In this document: positions 42,379-51,760 of the stretch, one piece after another
How the letters are laid out: every line of letters starts with the position of its first letter
Position numbering within the stretch: position 1 is the first letter of the stretch
Assembly: GCA_004322215.1 (NCBI GenBank)
Contig: SCSM01000017.1
Span: 1-58,517, forward strand
Length of the DNA stretch: 58,517 nucleotides
Reading direction: 5' to 3'
Source of the DNA: Bacteroidota bacterium
GTDB taxonomy: Bacteria; Bacteroidota; Ignavibacteria; Kapaibacteriales; UBA2268
The notes under the pieces: model-generated
What the model was told of the DNA's origin: nothing
The model's database searches: none
The model's input: the letters and a program-made list of their open reading frames with translations, nothing else
Translations under genes and position numbers: made by a program

Positions 42379-43272
42379 TCAATGCACAACCATCACCGTC
42401 TTCGTTATTATATTCCCTCTATATTTGATTTGCAACAAATACAAACCCGATGGATAATTATATGTACTCAATTCATAACTTTTGTTATTCATCTTGTCAG
42501 CAAAAAGTAGAACACCAACCTGGTCGTACAATCTCAGCTCCGCCTCCTGATACAAATCAGAATTGGATTCAATTATTATGTTATCAGTATTAGGATCCGA
42601 TTTGATATTAAATGATGATGTATTATTATTTTTCTCTGAAACATCAGCAAAAATTCTATAGATTTCACAAGTTTTTGTATTAATATAAATAGATAATTCA
42701 GATATATCATTTGGGCAATTCCCACAAAATCTATATGTCCAAACCGGAAACCCATTCTCTTCGTAACTAAAAGGCCATCCGTGATAATGATATTTTAATT
42801 CTGAATAATTTAAATACATTAAATAAGTTGAATCTAAACATTTGACTAATGAATCAGTGTCAAGTAATATATCTTCTTCATATAGTTGTTGGTCAGATTT
42901 GAAATAAGATGGATAAACAAAAACCGAATCTAATATATAATTATCTCCATTATTCCATATTCTGAAATAAAGGCATGAATCTTGTGAATTACATATTAAG
43001 TAATACCAATATAAAGATTTCCCCGTTGAATCATTGTATGGATTTATTTTATCAATTAAAACCTTATATCCTTCATAAGGGAAATGATCTGAGTTTTGTA
43101 CTCTCCATCTAATACATTTTATAGAATACAACTCCACACCATCATCATTAAAATACAACTTTGCAATTTCCATCGCTTTTTGTATTCCCTGCTTTGCTGT
43201 GAAGTATTGGTAGTTCTGTGCCTCAAGTGCTGTAGCCGAAATGACAAGCAATAAAATTATTATCTTCTTCAT
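42379..43272 (-). CDS. T9SS-sorted secreted protein, unknown
   Basis: 297 aa. The signal peptide ends near LEAQ. Residues 22-200 are a beta-rich domain of unknown type (FTAKQGIQKAMEIAKLYF, FPYEGYKVLIDKINPYND, LYWYYLICNSQDSCLYF, GFPVWTYRFCGNCPNDIS); FTAKQGIQKA at the start recalls PepSY-like domains but I cannot confirm it. From about 210 a T9SS tail follows (NNTSSFNIKSDPNTDNIIIES, LYDQVGVLLFADKM, YPSGLYLLQIKYRG, final KTVMVVH). Four cysteines in the middle may form disulfides. It lies just upstream of the ParE/RelE pair on the complementary side and is AT-rich like other accessory genes. Confidence 0.75.
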   Translation of the reverse strand: MKKIIILLLVISATALEAQNYQYFTAKQGIQKAMEIAKLYFNDDGVELYSIKCIRWRVQNSDHFPYEGYKVLIDKINPYNDSTGKSLYWYYLICNSQDSCLYFRIWNNGDNYILDSVFVYPSYFKSDQQLYEEDILLDTDSLVKCLDSTYLMYLNYSELKYHYHGWPFSYEENGFPVWTYRFCGNCPNDISELSIYINTKTCEIYRIFADVSEKNNNTSSFNIKSDPNTDNIIIESNSDLYQEAELRLYDQVGVLLFADKMNNKSYELSTYNYPSGLYLLQIKYRGNIITKTVMVVH

Positions 43273-43538
43273 ACCTAACGCCCTCCCTTTGTTATTAATG
43301 AGTGCTTCAGTTTTTTTATCAAGTATAAACGTAAAACAAACTTAATGATAAATTATTGTGAAGTCAAATTAAATTGTAGAGTCATTTCACGGATTGCTCA
43401 TATTCATTTACTTACATATTGAAATTAATTTATTTAATTTTGTAATTAAATAGTAGTAATTTGAAAACAATTAATGACAATAACTGTTTTAGAATTACGA
43501 CTTAAAATTAATAATATGAATATCCGGGAGGTAAAGCA

Positions 43539-43769
43539 ATGCAAACCTATAAAGCACAAATAGTAAAAGACAGAATTAAATGGTTGGGACGAAAACCAAA
43601 AGAGTTGGTTGTGGACGGAGAAAATCTTTTTGAAGTAAAATTCATAAATAATAAGTCAGCTAATAAACCTAAGAATGATTTAGTCGAATTTTTCAGGAAC
43701 TCTCCTTTATACGGAGTTGAACTTGATCTGGAGAGAGATAAAGACACCGGCAGGAATATCGATTTATGA
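43539..43769 (+). CDS. Antitoxin-like partner of the broken PIN toxin
   Basis: 76 aa. Start preceded by GGGAGG at 43526-43531. Sequence QTYKAQIVKDRIKWLGRKPKELVVDGENLFEVKFINN is probably a small beta-rich N-terminus, and NDLVEFFRNSPLYGVELDLERDKDTGRNIDL is an acidic C-terminal tail of the type that blocks PIN-domain toxins (FSPLYGVEL-like). It overlaps the toxin gene by four bases (ATGA), the usual VapB/FitA-VapC/FitB arrangement. Because the toxin is frameshifted the antitoxin may have no target. Confidence 0.75.
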   Translation: MQTYKAQIVKDRIKWLGRKPKELVVDGENLFEVKFINNKSANKPKNDLVEFFRNSPLYGVELDLERDKDTGRNIDL

Positions 43770-44178
43770 AATATCTGCTCGATACATGTGTGATTTCCGA
43801 ACTGATAAAAATTGAACCTCACAGTAAAGTTCAGTCATGGATCAATGAACAATTTCCATGGCAGTTGCAGATAAGTGTTATTACATTGGGTGAATTGATA
43901 AGCGGTATAAACAGACTTCCGGACTCAAGAAAAAGAAAGCAATTAGAAAACTGGTTTGAAAACTATGTTATAAAGAAATTTGAAAAGTCATCATTCCAAT
44001 TAACAAAGAAATTGCTGTAAGGTGGGGTATTCTGCAATCTGATTTAGCTAATATAGGTAGAACAATTCCTCTTATTGATGGTTTGATTGCTTCAACTGCA
44101 ATAATAAACGATTTAATATTGGTTACACGCAATACAACTGATTTCATTCATACCAGCTGTGAATTATTCAATCCCTAG
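43766..44178 (+). pseudogene. Frameshifted PIN-domain toxin (VapC/FitB-like)
   Basis: The 5' part reads MKYLLDTCVISELIK (catalytic Asp6 and Glu12), ISVITLGELISGINRLPDS and stops at 44018 after KKLL. The rest of a FitB-type toxin is present in another frame: IPINKEIAVRWGILQSDLANIGRTIPLIDGLIASTAIINDLILVTRN, then TTDFIHTSCELFNP and TAG at 44176. The third and fourth acidic positions (LIDGLIAS and TTDF) are thus cut off. The shift lies at about 43980-43990 (GAAAAGTCATCATTCC), where one base appears missing. The gene is probably inactive. Confidence 0.8.
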
Positions 44179-44341
44179 GAAAAATGATTTTATTCAATAT
44201 TATTCATCAAACAATTTCTGTGTAATTCCCTTCACATCATGTAATTCTAATTTCACACTTTCATTTCACACTAATAAATTGTTATTATGCCACAAATCTG
44301 TCATTTTGTCATATCTTGAATTTGCAATTTTGGCAGAAAAT

Positions 44342-44377
44342 AAAAAAAAGCCCGCTTTTATTTAAAGCAGACTTTTT
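44342..44377 (-). terminator. Intrinsic terminator of the ECF sigma gene
   Basis: On the minus strand AAAAGTCTGCTTT pairs with AAAGCGGGCTTTT using two G-U pairs, followed by a run of T. It lies about 40 nt after the sigma-factor stop. Confidence 0.7.
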
Positions 44378-44417
44378 ATAAACAATTGATTATTTTCACC
44401 TTAATCCCTTTTCGGGC

Positions 44418-44975
44418 TTAATTCTCACTCACCGATGTATATAAGTTTTTCAATCTTTTCCTCAGATGAAGAACTGCATATCTCTTGCGTGCAAGAAGCG
44501 TATTAATATTAACTCCTGTATCTTCAGACATTTCGCGGAACGAAACACCTTCGAATTCATTCTTGACAAATACTTCTCTCTGTTCGTCGGGAAGCTCTGA
44601 AAGTCCATCCTGAACAGATTCCCAGATTGTTTTGCGGAGCAAATCAACCTCCGGGGTTGTTGTGTAATCGCCCAAAAAGCTTTCGAATGTATCTATTCCG
44701 TCTTCTGCCTGACTCGGAGTCTGCATATCCGAAAATGTTTCGGCTCTCTTCTTCCTGTATGAATCAATGATTCTGTTGCGAACTGCTGTAAATACCCATG
44801 AGGCAATATTTTCAATAGGTTTTTGCACGTTTCGTGAAGCCGCCAAAACATTGGTAAAGACGTCCTGAAGAATGTCTTCTGCTTCTTCCTGGCTCCTTAC
44901 TCTCTGTCTGATGAAACCGAGAAACTTCTTCCTGTCCGTCTTGAAGAGGTTTTCGATTTGAAGGGCTAAATCCAT
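44418..44975 (-). CDS. ECF-type RNA polymerase sigma factor
   Basis: 185 aa from ATG 44975, chosen because AAAGGAG stands 7 nt upstream; the frame reaches back another 33 codons without such support. Region 2: FLGFIRQRVRSQEEAEDILQDVFTNVL at about 20-46, then WVFTAVRNRIIDSYRKKR. Region 4: LSELPDEQREVFVKNEFEGVSFREMSEDTGVNINTLLARKRYAVLHLRKRL with its helix-turn-helix at about 140-170. It directs RNA polymerase to a specific promoter set, usually envelope or stress genes. No anti-sigma gene is adjacent: a terminator and a broken TA pair follow, and hutU lies on the other side. It ends in an intrinsic terminator. Confidence 0.92.
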   Translation of the reverse strand: MDLALQIENLFKTDRKKFLGFIRQRVRSQEEAEDILQDVFTNVLAASRNVQKPIENIASWVFTAVRNRIIDSYRKKRAETFSDMQTPSQAEDGIDTFESFLGDYTTTPEVDLLRKTIWESVQDGLSELPDEQREVFVKNEFEGVSFREMSEDTGVNINTLLARKRYAVLHLRKRLKNLYTSVSEN

Positions 44976-45318
44976 CTTTCTACTCCTTTTTGTAGATTTA
45001 TAGTTCTGACCATTTACTTTTGCTGTTTGCTTGCCGCTCACAACCAAAGCAGTTCTTCCGGTTGCCGTTCTCATAGCATTCCATCCTCTCTGTTTTTGTT
45101 TCCAAATACTCAGCTTTTGCTAAGTAATTCTTATTTAATTGAGTAGCAACTAAATCATACAGCTCCGTTTTATTTCAGAAATAAACCCACAAAATTTATT
45201 AGTTTTTTAAAAATTGTCACTCTTTATACTATATAGACACAAAAAATGGCAAAAGGTTTCAAAAAAATTTAAAATATTTTTAATTGTTTCGCTATGACTA
45301 ATTGTCATAACAACTTAC
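44976..45318. other. Upstream region of the sigma gene; no other gene seen
   Basis: 343 nt between the ECF sigma start and the hutU stop. It is AT-rich with homopolymer runs near 45255-45285. The minus strand has TTGCCA (45247-45252) and a TATAGTAT stretch about 15-17 nt downstream, a possible promoter for the sigma gene, but I am not certain. No hairpin follows hutU. Confidence 0.4.
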
Positions 45319-46974
45319 TTAATCGTATAGCATAGGAATTTTTATGCCAAACTTATGCGAATTTTCGATTGCCCGCCCATACCCGGCATCCGTATGACGG
45401 ATTATTCCTGTCATCGGGTCGTAAGTCAACACTCTTTTCAATCTTGTTTCCGCTTCTTCCGTCCCGTCTGCAACGACGACCATTCCTGCGTGCAAAGCAA
45501 GTCCCATTCCCACTCCGCCGCCGTGATGGAGCGAAACCCACGAAGCACCGCCTATGGCATTTAGTGCAAAATTGAAATATACCCAGTCGGCTATGGCATC
45601 AGAGCCATCCTTCATTGCTTCGGTCTCGCGGTACGGCGATGCAACCGAACCGCAATCGAGGTGGTCTCTGCCTATTACTATCGGTGCCTCGACCTGCCCT
45701 GACTTCACAAGTTCATTGAAAAGAAGTCCGGCTTTCATCCTGTCGCCGAAACCGAGCCAGCAGATGCGTGCCGGAAGCGCCTGGTACTTCACTCTCGACT
45801 GTGCCTGCTTGAGCCAGCGGTGCATTGCTTTGTCATCCGGGAATAAATCCATCAATGCTTCATCTGTTCTTGCAATATCTTTCGGATTCCCCGACAATGC
45901 CACCCATCTGAATGGTCCTTTGCCATCGCAGAACAGAGGTCTGATATATTCAGGTACAAATCCCGGGATATTGAAAGCATTTAGTACTTTTCCATATTCT
46001 TTTGCAATCCCCCGAATATTATTGCCGTAATCAAATACTATTGCACCCCGTTTTTGAAATTCGAGCATTGCCTGAACGTGTTTGGCAATTGATTTATAAG
46101 CTTCCTTCATATATTTATCCGGGTCTGACAAACGCAATTTGTCCGCTTCTTCCTTTGTGTATCCCGCAGGATAGTACCCGTTCAACGGGTCGTGTGCCGC
46201 TGTCTGATCTGTTACTACATCGGGAATAATTCCCCTTTTGATTAATTCCGGCAGCACATCGGCAGTGTTTCCCACAAGCCCCACCGAAATTGCTTTCTTT
46301 TCCTTCTTTGCATTATTTATTATATCGAGTGCCTCATCCAGTGTATAAACTTTTTTATCACAATATCCATCGTGAATTCTCTTGTCAATTCTCTTTTCGT
46401 CAATTTCGACTGTAAGCGATGCCGCACCTACAAACGTTGCCGCAAGCGGCTGGGCACCGCCCATTCCACCCATCCCGCCTGTGAGTAGGAATCTTCCGTA
46501 TAAATCTCCTCCGAAGTGATTCCGTGCAACTGCTGCAAATGTCTCATAAGTTCCCTGTAAAATTCCCTGCGTGCCAATGTAAATCCAGCTACCTGCAGTC
46601 ATCTGCCCGAACATTATCAAGCCCATGCTGTCTAATCGACGAAACTCATCCCAGGTTGCCCATTTCGGAACGAGGTTTGAATTAGCAATAATGACTCTCG
46701 GAGCAAGCGGATATGTAGGAACAATCCCCACCGGCTTTCCCGATTGAACGAGTAAAGTCTCATCCGGCTCTAAGTTTTTCAGCGATTCGATTATCGCATC
46801 GTAACATTCCCAATTTCTTGCTGCCTTGCCTAATCCGCCATAAACAATCAGCTCCTTCGGCTTTTCGGCATTCTCCGCGTCGAGGTTATGCTGGAGCATC
46901 CTGTAAGCAGCTTCAATCTGCCAGTTCTTGCACGTCAATTGTGTGCCGCGCGGCACTTTTACATTTCTCACCAT
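45319..46974 (-). CDS. hutU: Urocanate hydratase
   Basis: 551 aa, normal length. Uses a tightly bound NAD to hydrate urocanate to imidazolonepropionate, second step of histidine breakdown. Recognisable segments: [24 protein letters not shown] at the start, [80 protein letters not shown] (dinucleotide loop), [35 protein letters not shown] with the catalytic-site Cys, and [16 protein letters not shown]. hutH, hutI and hutG are not in this window. It has the highest GC and codon bias of a core gene here. Confidence 0.98.
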   Translation of the reverse strand: MVRNVKVPRGTQLTCKNWQIEAAYRMLQHNLDAENAEKPKELIVYGGLGKAARNWECYDAIIESLKNLEPDETLLVQSGKPVGIVPTYPLAPRVIIANSNLVPKWATWDEFRRLDSMGLIMFGQMTAGSWIYIGTQGILQGTYETFAAVARNHFGGDLYGRFLLTGGMGGMGGAQPLAATFVGAASLTVEIDEKRIDKRIHDGYCDKKVYTLDEALDIINNAKKEKKAISVGLVGNTADVLPELIKRGIIPDVVTDQTAAHDPLNGYYPAGYTKEEADKLRLSDPDKYMKEAYKSIAKHVQAMLEFQKRGAIVFDYGNNIRGIAKEYGKVLNAFNIPGFVPEYIRPLFCDGKGPFRWVALSGNPKDIARTDEALMDLFPDDKAMHRWLKQAQSRVKYQALPARICWLGFGDRMKAGLLFNELVKSGQVEAPIVIGRDHLDCGSVASPYRETEAMKDGSDAIADWVYFNFALNAIGGASWVSLHHGGGVGMGLALHAGMVVVADGTEEAETRLKRVLTYDPMTGIIRHTDAGYGRAIENSHKFGIKIPMLYD

Positions 46975-47094
46975 CTCACCTTTAATTTACTTATTCACAA
47001 TATAATGTCACAATAGAATTAATTTAAATAATATTAAATTTTTAATTTTCAATTTTCAATGAATTTCTAATATTATAATTTTCAATTTTTTTTT

Positions 47095-47227
47095 GAATAG
47101 CCACGACTTTTAAGTCGTGGGCTTGTCGCACCACCACTTAGCGGGATTTATCCCCTCACAATATGTGACTAAAGTCTCTTGAGACGTTCTTGATTACTAT
47201 CCCACTATTTGAAAATAGTGGCTATTC
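47095..47227. repeat. 133-bp element with inverted ends; contains structured element copy B
   Basis: Ends are inverted 10-mers: GAATAGCCAC (47095-47104) and GTGGCTATTC (47218-47227). Each end carries a hairpin, CCACGACTT/AAGTCGTGG on the left and CCACTATTT/AAATAGTGG-like on the right. The right half (47165-47227), read on the minus strand, is a copy of 12749-12809. No transposase gene is nearby; it looks like a non-autonomous element or a pair of REP-like units head to head. It sits between hutU and the DUF971 gene. Confidence 0.7.
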
Positions 47228-47314
47228 ATTATAAATTTATAATTTAATATTTATTAAAAATTTTGAATTAAAAATTAAAAATTCAGTTCTTACAAGATAA
47301 TCCTATGTTTAGTA

Positions 47315-47680
47315 TTAATTATTAGCTTTTATTTCAAATTTTTTCAATTGTTCCGGCTTCAAAGCGTGCTTCTCAAATATTTCTCTAAGCGTATCATAAG
47401 TATAAATACCCGTGCCATGCCCGTCACCCCATTTAGCAGTCAAAGCATAATTGCCTACTTTCTCCAGCGATTTCAATTCATTCATTCCGGTAACGAATGT
47501 TTTCAGCATAGGGAACGGCTCTTTACTTTTCTTCTCACGCTCATCTTTGCACAAGGCACAGGGACACTCTTCGCGTAGCTTTTCGAGAGTAATCGTAGCC
47601 GCAAAACCGTCCGTCCACTCTGCAGAAATCAGCGACGGATGCGGCTTTGATATTGACTTTGGTGCCGATTTATTATACAT
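47315..47680 (-). CDS. DUF971 / GBBH-like N-terminal domain protein
   Basis: 121 aa. DUF971 pattern: HPSLISAEWTDGFAATITLEKLREECPCALCKDE with the Cys pair CPCALC at about 40-45, LKSLEKVGNYALTAKWGDGHGTGIYTYDTLREIF at about 73-106. The family shares the small N-terminal domain of gamma-butyrobetaine hydroxylase that binds a metal through Cys and a His (here in GDGHGTGIY). Stand-alone copies are found near Fe-S or P-loop (Mrp/ApbC) genes and are thought to be linked to Fe-S or metal handling. No such partner is adjacent here. Function otherwise unknown. Confidence 0.88.
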   Translation of the reverse strand: MYNKSAPKSISKPHPSLISAEWTDGFAATITLEKLREECPCALCKDEREKKSKEPFPMLKTFVTGMNELKSLEKVGNYALTAKWGDGHGTGIYTYDTLREIFEKHALKPEQLKKFEIKANN

Positions 47681-47771
47681 TTTATTTCTATCTTACATGA
47701 TTTAGAAATTTTTAATATAGCTTACAAAATTATGAAATAAATAAGGAATTGGGAAATAGGAATTGGAATGC

Positions 47772-47798
47772 TGTCATTTTGAGTATAGCAGAGAATCT
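47772..47798. repeat. REP-like repeat, variant TGTCATTTTGAGTATAGCAG
   Basis: Begins TGTCATTTTGAG and ends GAGAATCT. Same outer plan (TGTCAT, then ATC) as the repeats at 12361, 37152 and 47841, with a degraded palindrome between. It is 43 nt before the next copy. Confidence 0.5.
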
Positions 47799-47840
47799 TC
47801 CCAATTTATAAATTGTTAATCATTATTCTTAAATCCTGAT

Positions 47841-47870
47841 TGTCATTCCTGCGAAAGTAGGAATCCATAG
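47841..47870. repeat. REP-like repeat, GCGAAAGT inner stem
   Basis: Differs from the 12361-12390 copy by one base (GAAAGTAG for GAAAGCAG), which changes one stem pair to G-T. Lies in the 319-nt gap between the DUF971 gene and the large propeller gene; apart from this copy and the one at 47772 I see nothing else in that gap. Confidence 0.7.
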
Positions 47871-47999
47871 AGTATAACCTTCATCAATTCCTTAATTGTT
47901 AAATGTGAATTCTTAATTTTAATTATTTTTGAGACCTTTTGGCATTTAATGTGTCATTGTATTAAATTGATTACACAATTAATAAATTGTGGGTAAACC

Positions 48000-50900
48000 A
48001 TGAAAAAATTATTACTGGTTGTCATACTGATTGCATATTCTGTTGTAGGTTTAGCAAAGAACCTGGAGTTTAAATCTTTTCAAACACTTGGTGATGAGCC
48101 ATTACGAAAAATTGTTGAATTATTAGATGGTTCATTATTAGTCGCTGCAAAACACGGTTTATTTAAGTCTTCGGATAAAGGAAAATCTTGGGATCTGATT
48201 GAATTTCCTTCTCGAGATACGATAATCAGTGACTTAAAAATACTAAAAAATGGCTCTGTTATTATTTTAACTGACTCATGTTTATTTCGTTCTGATGATA
48301 ATGCTAAAACATGGATTGATATTAATAATGGTATTTCACGGGATTCAATTTTATTTTTATATACTGAACAGAATGATAATTTAATTGTTACACTTCTTGG
48401 GAAAGGATATTCAAATGGGGGTATCTTTAAATCATCAAATTATGGTAATAACTGGGTAGGAATTGATAATGATACAACAATTAGACATCCAATTTATTCC
48501 TTTACAATAAATACATTAAATGAATATTTCATAGTTACCGGTGGAGATGTCTATCGTTCAAAAGATAATGGTAAAACATGGAAACATATAAAAGATACAA
48601 CTGATATGTATGGGATTAGTTCTGTATATTGTTTAAATAGTGATACAGTAATTACCCTGAATAATGGCTATAGATATACAATGTATAATTTAATTCCTCC
48701 TGGTTCTGATACTGTAGAAATGATTTCAACATTTTGGTATGATTTCGGACCTATTTATGATATGGAAAAAGATTCTTCAGGATTTATTTATATAGCAACA
48801 AACGATGGTGCATTTAAATTTACTTTTAATCCACCGAGATGTGATTCTGTCTTTTATTATGAGGTAACCGATAATTATGGGGACCCTATAAGTGACATTC
48901 ATGATATTTATTTTAATTCAAAGAATGAATTACTCATAGTCCATAGGACAGGAGTATATTATTCAAAAAATAATGGTGTTGATTTTGAATTATTATTTTC
49001 TGCATCATTGAAATATTATTTTGATAATGATGTAAGTCATCGTGGATGTATAATTGAAACAAGTGATGGTGAATTAATGATGAAATCATCACAAGGTAAA
49101 TTAGTGAAATCACAGTTTGACAAAAGGTATTGGGGTATAGTAAAAACCGGTATCCAACCTACCCGAACAAGAGGATTTCCCACGCAACTCATCACCGATA
49201 AAAAAGGGAAAATTTATGTTTTCTATGATAGTTTAGGATTGTACACTTCAACGGATTTAGGTTATTCTTGGGTCAGAACTGATAGTTCAACATTTAATGA
49301 TTGTGAAATTTATACTTCCTTAGTTGATCCAACAAATCGTATATTTATTGGTACAAATAAGGGATTATTCATAACTTCTGATGATGGAAAAAGCTGGTAC
49401 AGTGAACCTTATTTCAATAATAAAAATATTACAGCGATTACTCAATTTTCAACAGATACATTTTTTATCGGAGCTGATAGTATTTTGTATATTTCATCAG
49501 ATCAGGGAAACACTTGGAAGATTTTCAAAAATGATTTCAAAAATATTTATGCAATAACTGACATTGATTTTAATTCCAAAAAAGAGATTTTTATCAGTAC
49601 AGGTAACGGAATATTCAGGTATTCAAATAATAAATGGGAAAAGACTAATAAAGGAATTGGTGATTATGATATTTATGAAATGCTAATTACAAGTAACGAT
49701 GAATTAATTATAAGTGCTTACTATAATAATATTTATTTTTCAAATAACAATGGTGAATTCTGGGAACATCAGGGAGATGAAGCTGAAAGAATATTACTTC
49801 AGGGAAAGAATGGCAAAATATATTTTAGTTCATACATTTATATTTGCTATGTTGATGAGATAAGTAATGACCCAATTGAATTACCGGGATGGATTGATAA
49901 AGGTACTTATTTAGAACAAAAGTATAATTATTCTCCAAATAAATTTGTTCGTTATTCAAATGATGGAAAATATTTATTTACATTTGACGGATATAGTCAT
50001 TTTATTACATGGGACGTTGAATCCGGTTATATGGTAAAGGATTTTTATATACAATATTATTATTACAATTTCATTGATTTAATGCAGGATGAAAAAACTT
50101 TAGTATTAAAACCTTATGAATCTTATTATAGAGATACTTCTGTTTACATTACTTTGTATGATATTGAAAAGGATACTATCATTCTTCGGTTTGATGCAAA
50201 AATTAATTATAATGATAGTATAAATAAAAATGATTTGGAAATTGATTACTTCAATGCATATATAATGACTGATAACAAGCTACTTGTTAAGATTGATTTT
50301 AGTAACATTCAACAAGTTAGTCTTTGGAACCTAAAAACAGGTAAAAATATAAATTGTATTAATAAATTTTTTCCTACATTTATAAAACCGATAAATGAAA
50401 ATATAATAGCTGTTGGTTCAATTTCTTATAAACAAAATTCAGATGTACTCGATACATTTATTATAACTTTATATGATTCAAATTTATCAAATCCAAATAT
50501 TATTTATACTGAATTATTTGATAGAGGGCATTATCACGATCCACCAGGTTGGGATCCTGAATCGAAATTTGTTGACATGGCTTACAATTCTATTGATAAT
50601 ACTCTTTATGTTTCAATGTGGCACAAAGATCTATTAGTATTTAGCCTTGATAATTTTGAACTTGTAAATTCCATACCCATAAGATTAATGAGCAGTGATT
50701 ATCCTATAAATTCAATTTTGTTTTTAAAAAATAATAATTTAGTTAGTGAAGTTTATAATTTTAATCGTAATAATTACATACAGTTTTTTGATTATAAAAG
50801 TTATAGAATATGCGAAACATATCAATTTCCGGGAAATGATTATAAATTTTCAAATTCTCCAAATTCTTTTAATGTTGCTTGTGGAAATAATGATGGTATT

Positions 50901-51710
50901 CTATGGATTTTAAAACCGAGAATTTTGAATCCTGAATTTCAGGCAAACTTTTCAACAGACACAAACTTTGTAATCAAAAACGAACCATTACAATTCTACG
51001 ATATATCAAATGGCATACCTATTTGGTGGGTATGGGATTTTGGTGATGGCACTGGAAGTGACAAACAAAGTCCGGTTCATACATATAGGAAAAGTGGTGA
51101 ATTTACTGTTAAACTAATAGCATCTGACGGGAATAAAATTGATTCGATAATAAAAGAAAATTATATTGTTGTTAAAAGTCCGATGTGGATTGATTTCACT
51201 GCAAATCCCCGAATTGGATATGTACCACTCGAGGTACAATTTTATGACAAATCAATTAAAGATGATTATTTTTATAGGGAATGGGATTTTGGTGATAGAC
51301 ATGGCAGTACTGATTCAAACCCTTCACATAAATATTATGAGGCAGGTATTTATTGTGTGACGTTGACTTATGATGATTGGTACTTTACTAAATCATTATC
51401 AGACACGATAATAGTTCTAGACACAATTACATCAGTTAATGAAATAAACAAAACATTTTCTGCTTCAGTCTTTCCTAATCCAGCAAATGATTTTGTGATT
51501 GTTTCCTTCTCAGTTGAGGAGCCATTATCAGTAAATGTTACCTTTTCAGATATTCTTGGAAATAAAGTTTATAATTTAGAAAGAGAGTATATCGAAAGAG
51601 GTTTCTACACAAAGAAGATTGATGTAAATAGTTTAGAAAATGGAATATACTTTCTCAGAATTTCTATCAATGGAACTGATAAAACATATAAAGTAACTGT
51701 GCTTAGATGA
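48000..51710 (+). CDS. Giant T9SS-exported beta-propeller/PKD protein
   Basis: 1,236 aa. The signal peptide ends near GLAK. Residues 25-600 contain about nine Asp-box (BNR/sortilin-like) repeats of the form S-x-D-x-G-x-x-W: SSDKGKSW, SKDNGKTW, TSTDLGYSW, TSDDGKSW, SSDQGNTW and SNNNGEFW, building one or two propellers. Residues 640-970 are a different beta-rich region with a WD40-like part (YSNDGKYLFTFDGYSHFITWDV). Two PKD domains follow at about 985-1060 and 1062-1140, marked by WVWDFGDGT and REWDFGDRH. The T9SS type-A tail starts near 1145 (SVFPNPANDFVIVSF, ENGIYFLRISING). Likely a surface adhesin or binding protein. The gene is strikingly AT-rich, more so than typA next to it. No enzyme motif seen. 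Confidence 0.88.
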   Translation: MKKLLLVVILIAYSVVGLAKNLEFKSFQTLGDEPLRKIVELLDGSLLVAAKHGLFKSSDKGKSWDLIEFPSRDTIISDLKILKNGSVIILTDSCLFRSDDNAKTWIDINNGISRDSILFLYTEQNDNLIVTLLGKGYSNGGIFKSSNYGNNWVGIDNDTTIRHPIYSFTINTLNEYFIVTGGDVYRSKDNGKTWKHIKDTTDMYGISSVYCLNSDTVITLNNGYRYTMYNLIPPGSDTVEMISTFWYDFGPIYDMEKDSSGFIYIATNDGAFKFTFNPPRCDSVFYYEVTDNYGDPISDIHDIYFNSKNELLIVHRTGVYYSKNNGVDFELLFSASLKYYFDNDVSHRGCIIETSDGELMMKSSQGKLVKSQFDKRYWGIVKTGIQPTRTRGFPTQLITDKKGKIYVFYDSLGLYTSTDLGYSWVRTDSSTFNDCEIYTSLVDPTNRIFIGTNKGLFITSDDGKSWYSEPYFNNKNITAITQFSTDTFFIGADSILYISSDQGNTWKIFKNDFKNIYAITDIDFNSKKEIFISTGNGIFRYSNNKWEKTNKGIGDYDIYEMLITSNDELIISAYYNNIYFSNNNGEFWEHQGDEAERILLQGKNGKIYFSSYIYICYVDEISNDPIELPGWIDKGTYLEQKYNYSPNKFVRYSNDGKYLFTFDGYSHFITWDVESGYMVKDFYIQYYYYNFIDLMQDEKTLVLKPYESYYRDTSVYITLYDIEKDTIILRFDAKINYNDSINKNDLEIDYFNAYIMTDNKLLVKIDFSNIQQVSLWNLKTGKNINCINKFFPTFIKPINENIIAVGSISYKQNSDVLDTFIITLYDSNLSNPNIIYTELFDRGHYHDPPGWDPESKFVDMAYNSIDNTLYVSMWHKDLLVFSLDNFELVNSIPIRLMSSDYPINSILFLKNNNLVSEVYNFNRNNYIQFFDYKSYRICETYQFPGNDYKFSNSPNSFNVACGNNDGILWILKPRILNPEFQANFSTDTNFVIKNEPLQFYDISNGIPIWWVWDFGDGTGSDKQSPVHTYRKSGEFTVKLIASDGNKIDSIIKENYIVVKSPMWIDFTANPRIGYVPLEVQFYDKSIKDDYFYREWDFGDRHGSTDSNPSHKYYEAGIYCVTLTYDDWYFTKSLSDTIIVLDTITSVNEINKTFSASVFPNPANDFVIVSFSVEEPLSVNVTFSDILGNKVYNLEREYIERGFYTKKIDVNSLENGIYFLRISINGTDKTYKVTVLR

Positions 51711-51760
51711 CGTTCTTCAAAGTCATCCAAATCACACATTCATAATTCTTCCTATATTCC

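Noticed and set aside
45355-46229. Long open frames antisense or out of frame to hutU
   Set aside because: Shadow frames caused by codon bias of the real gene; no start signals or domains.
47095-47227. Complete insertion sequence
   Set aside because: Only 133 bp with inverted ends; no transposase reading frame inside or beside it.
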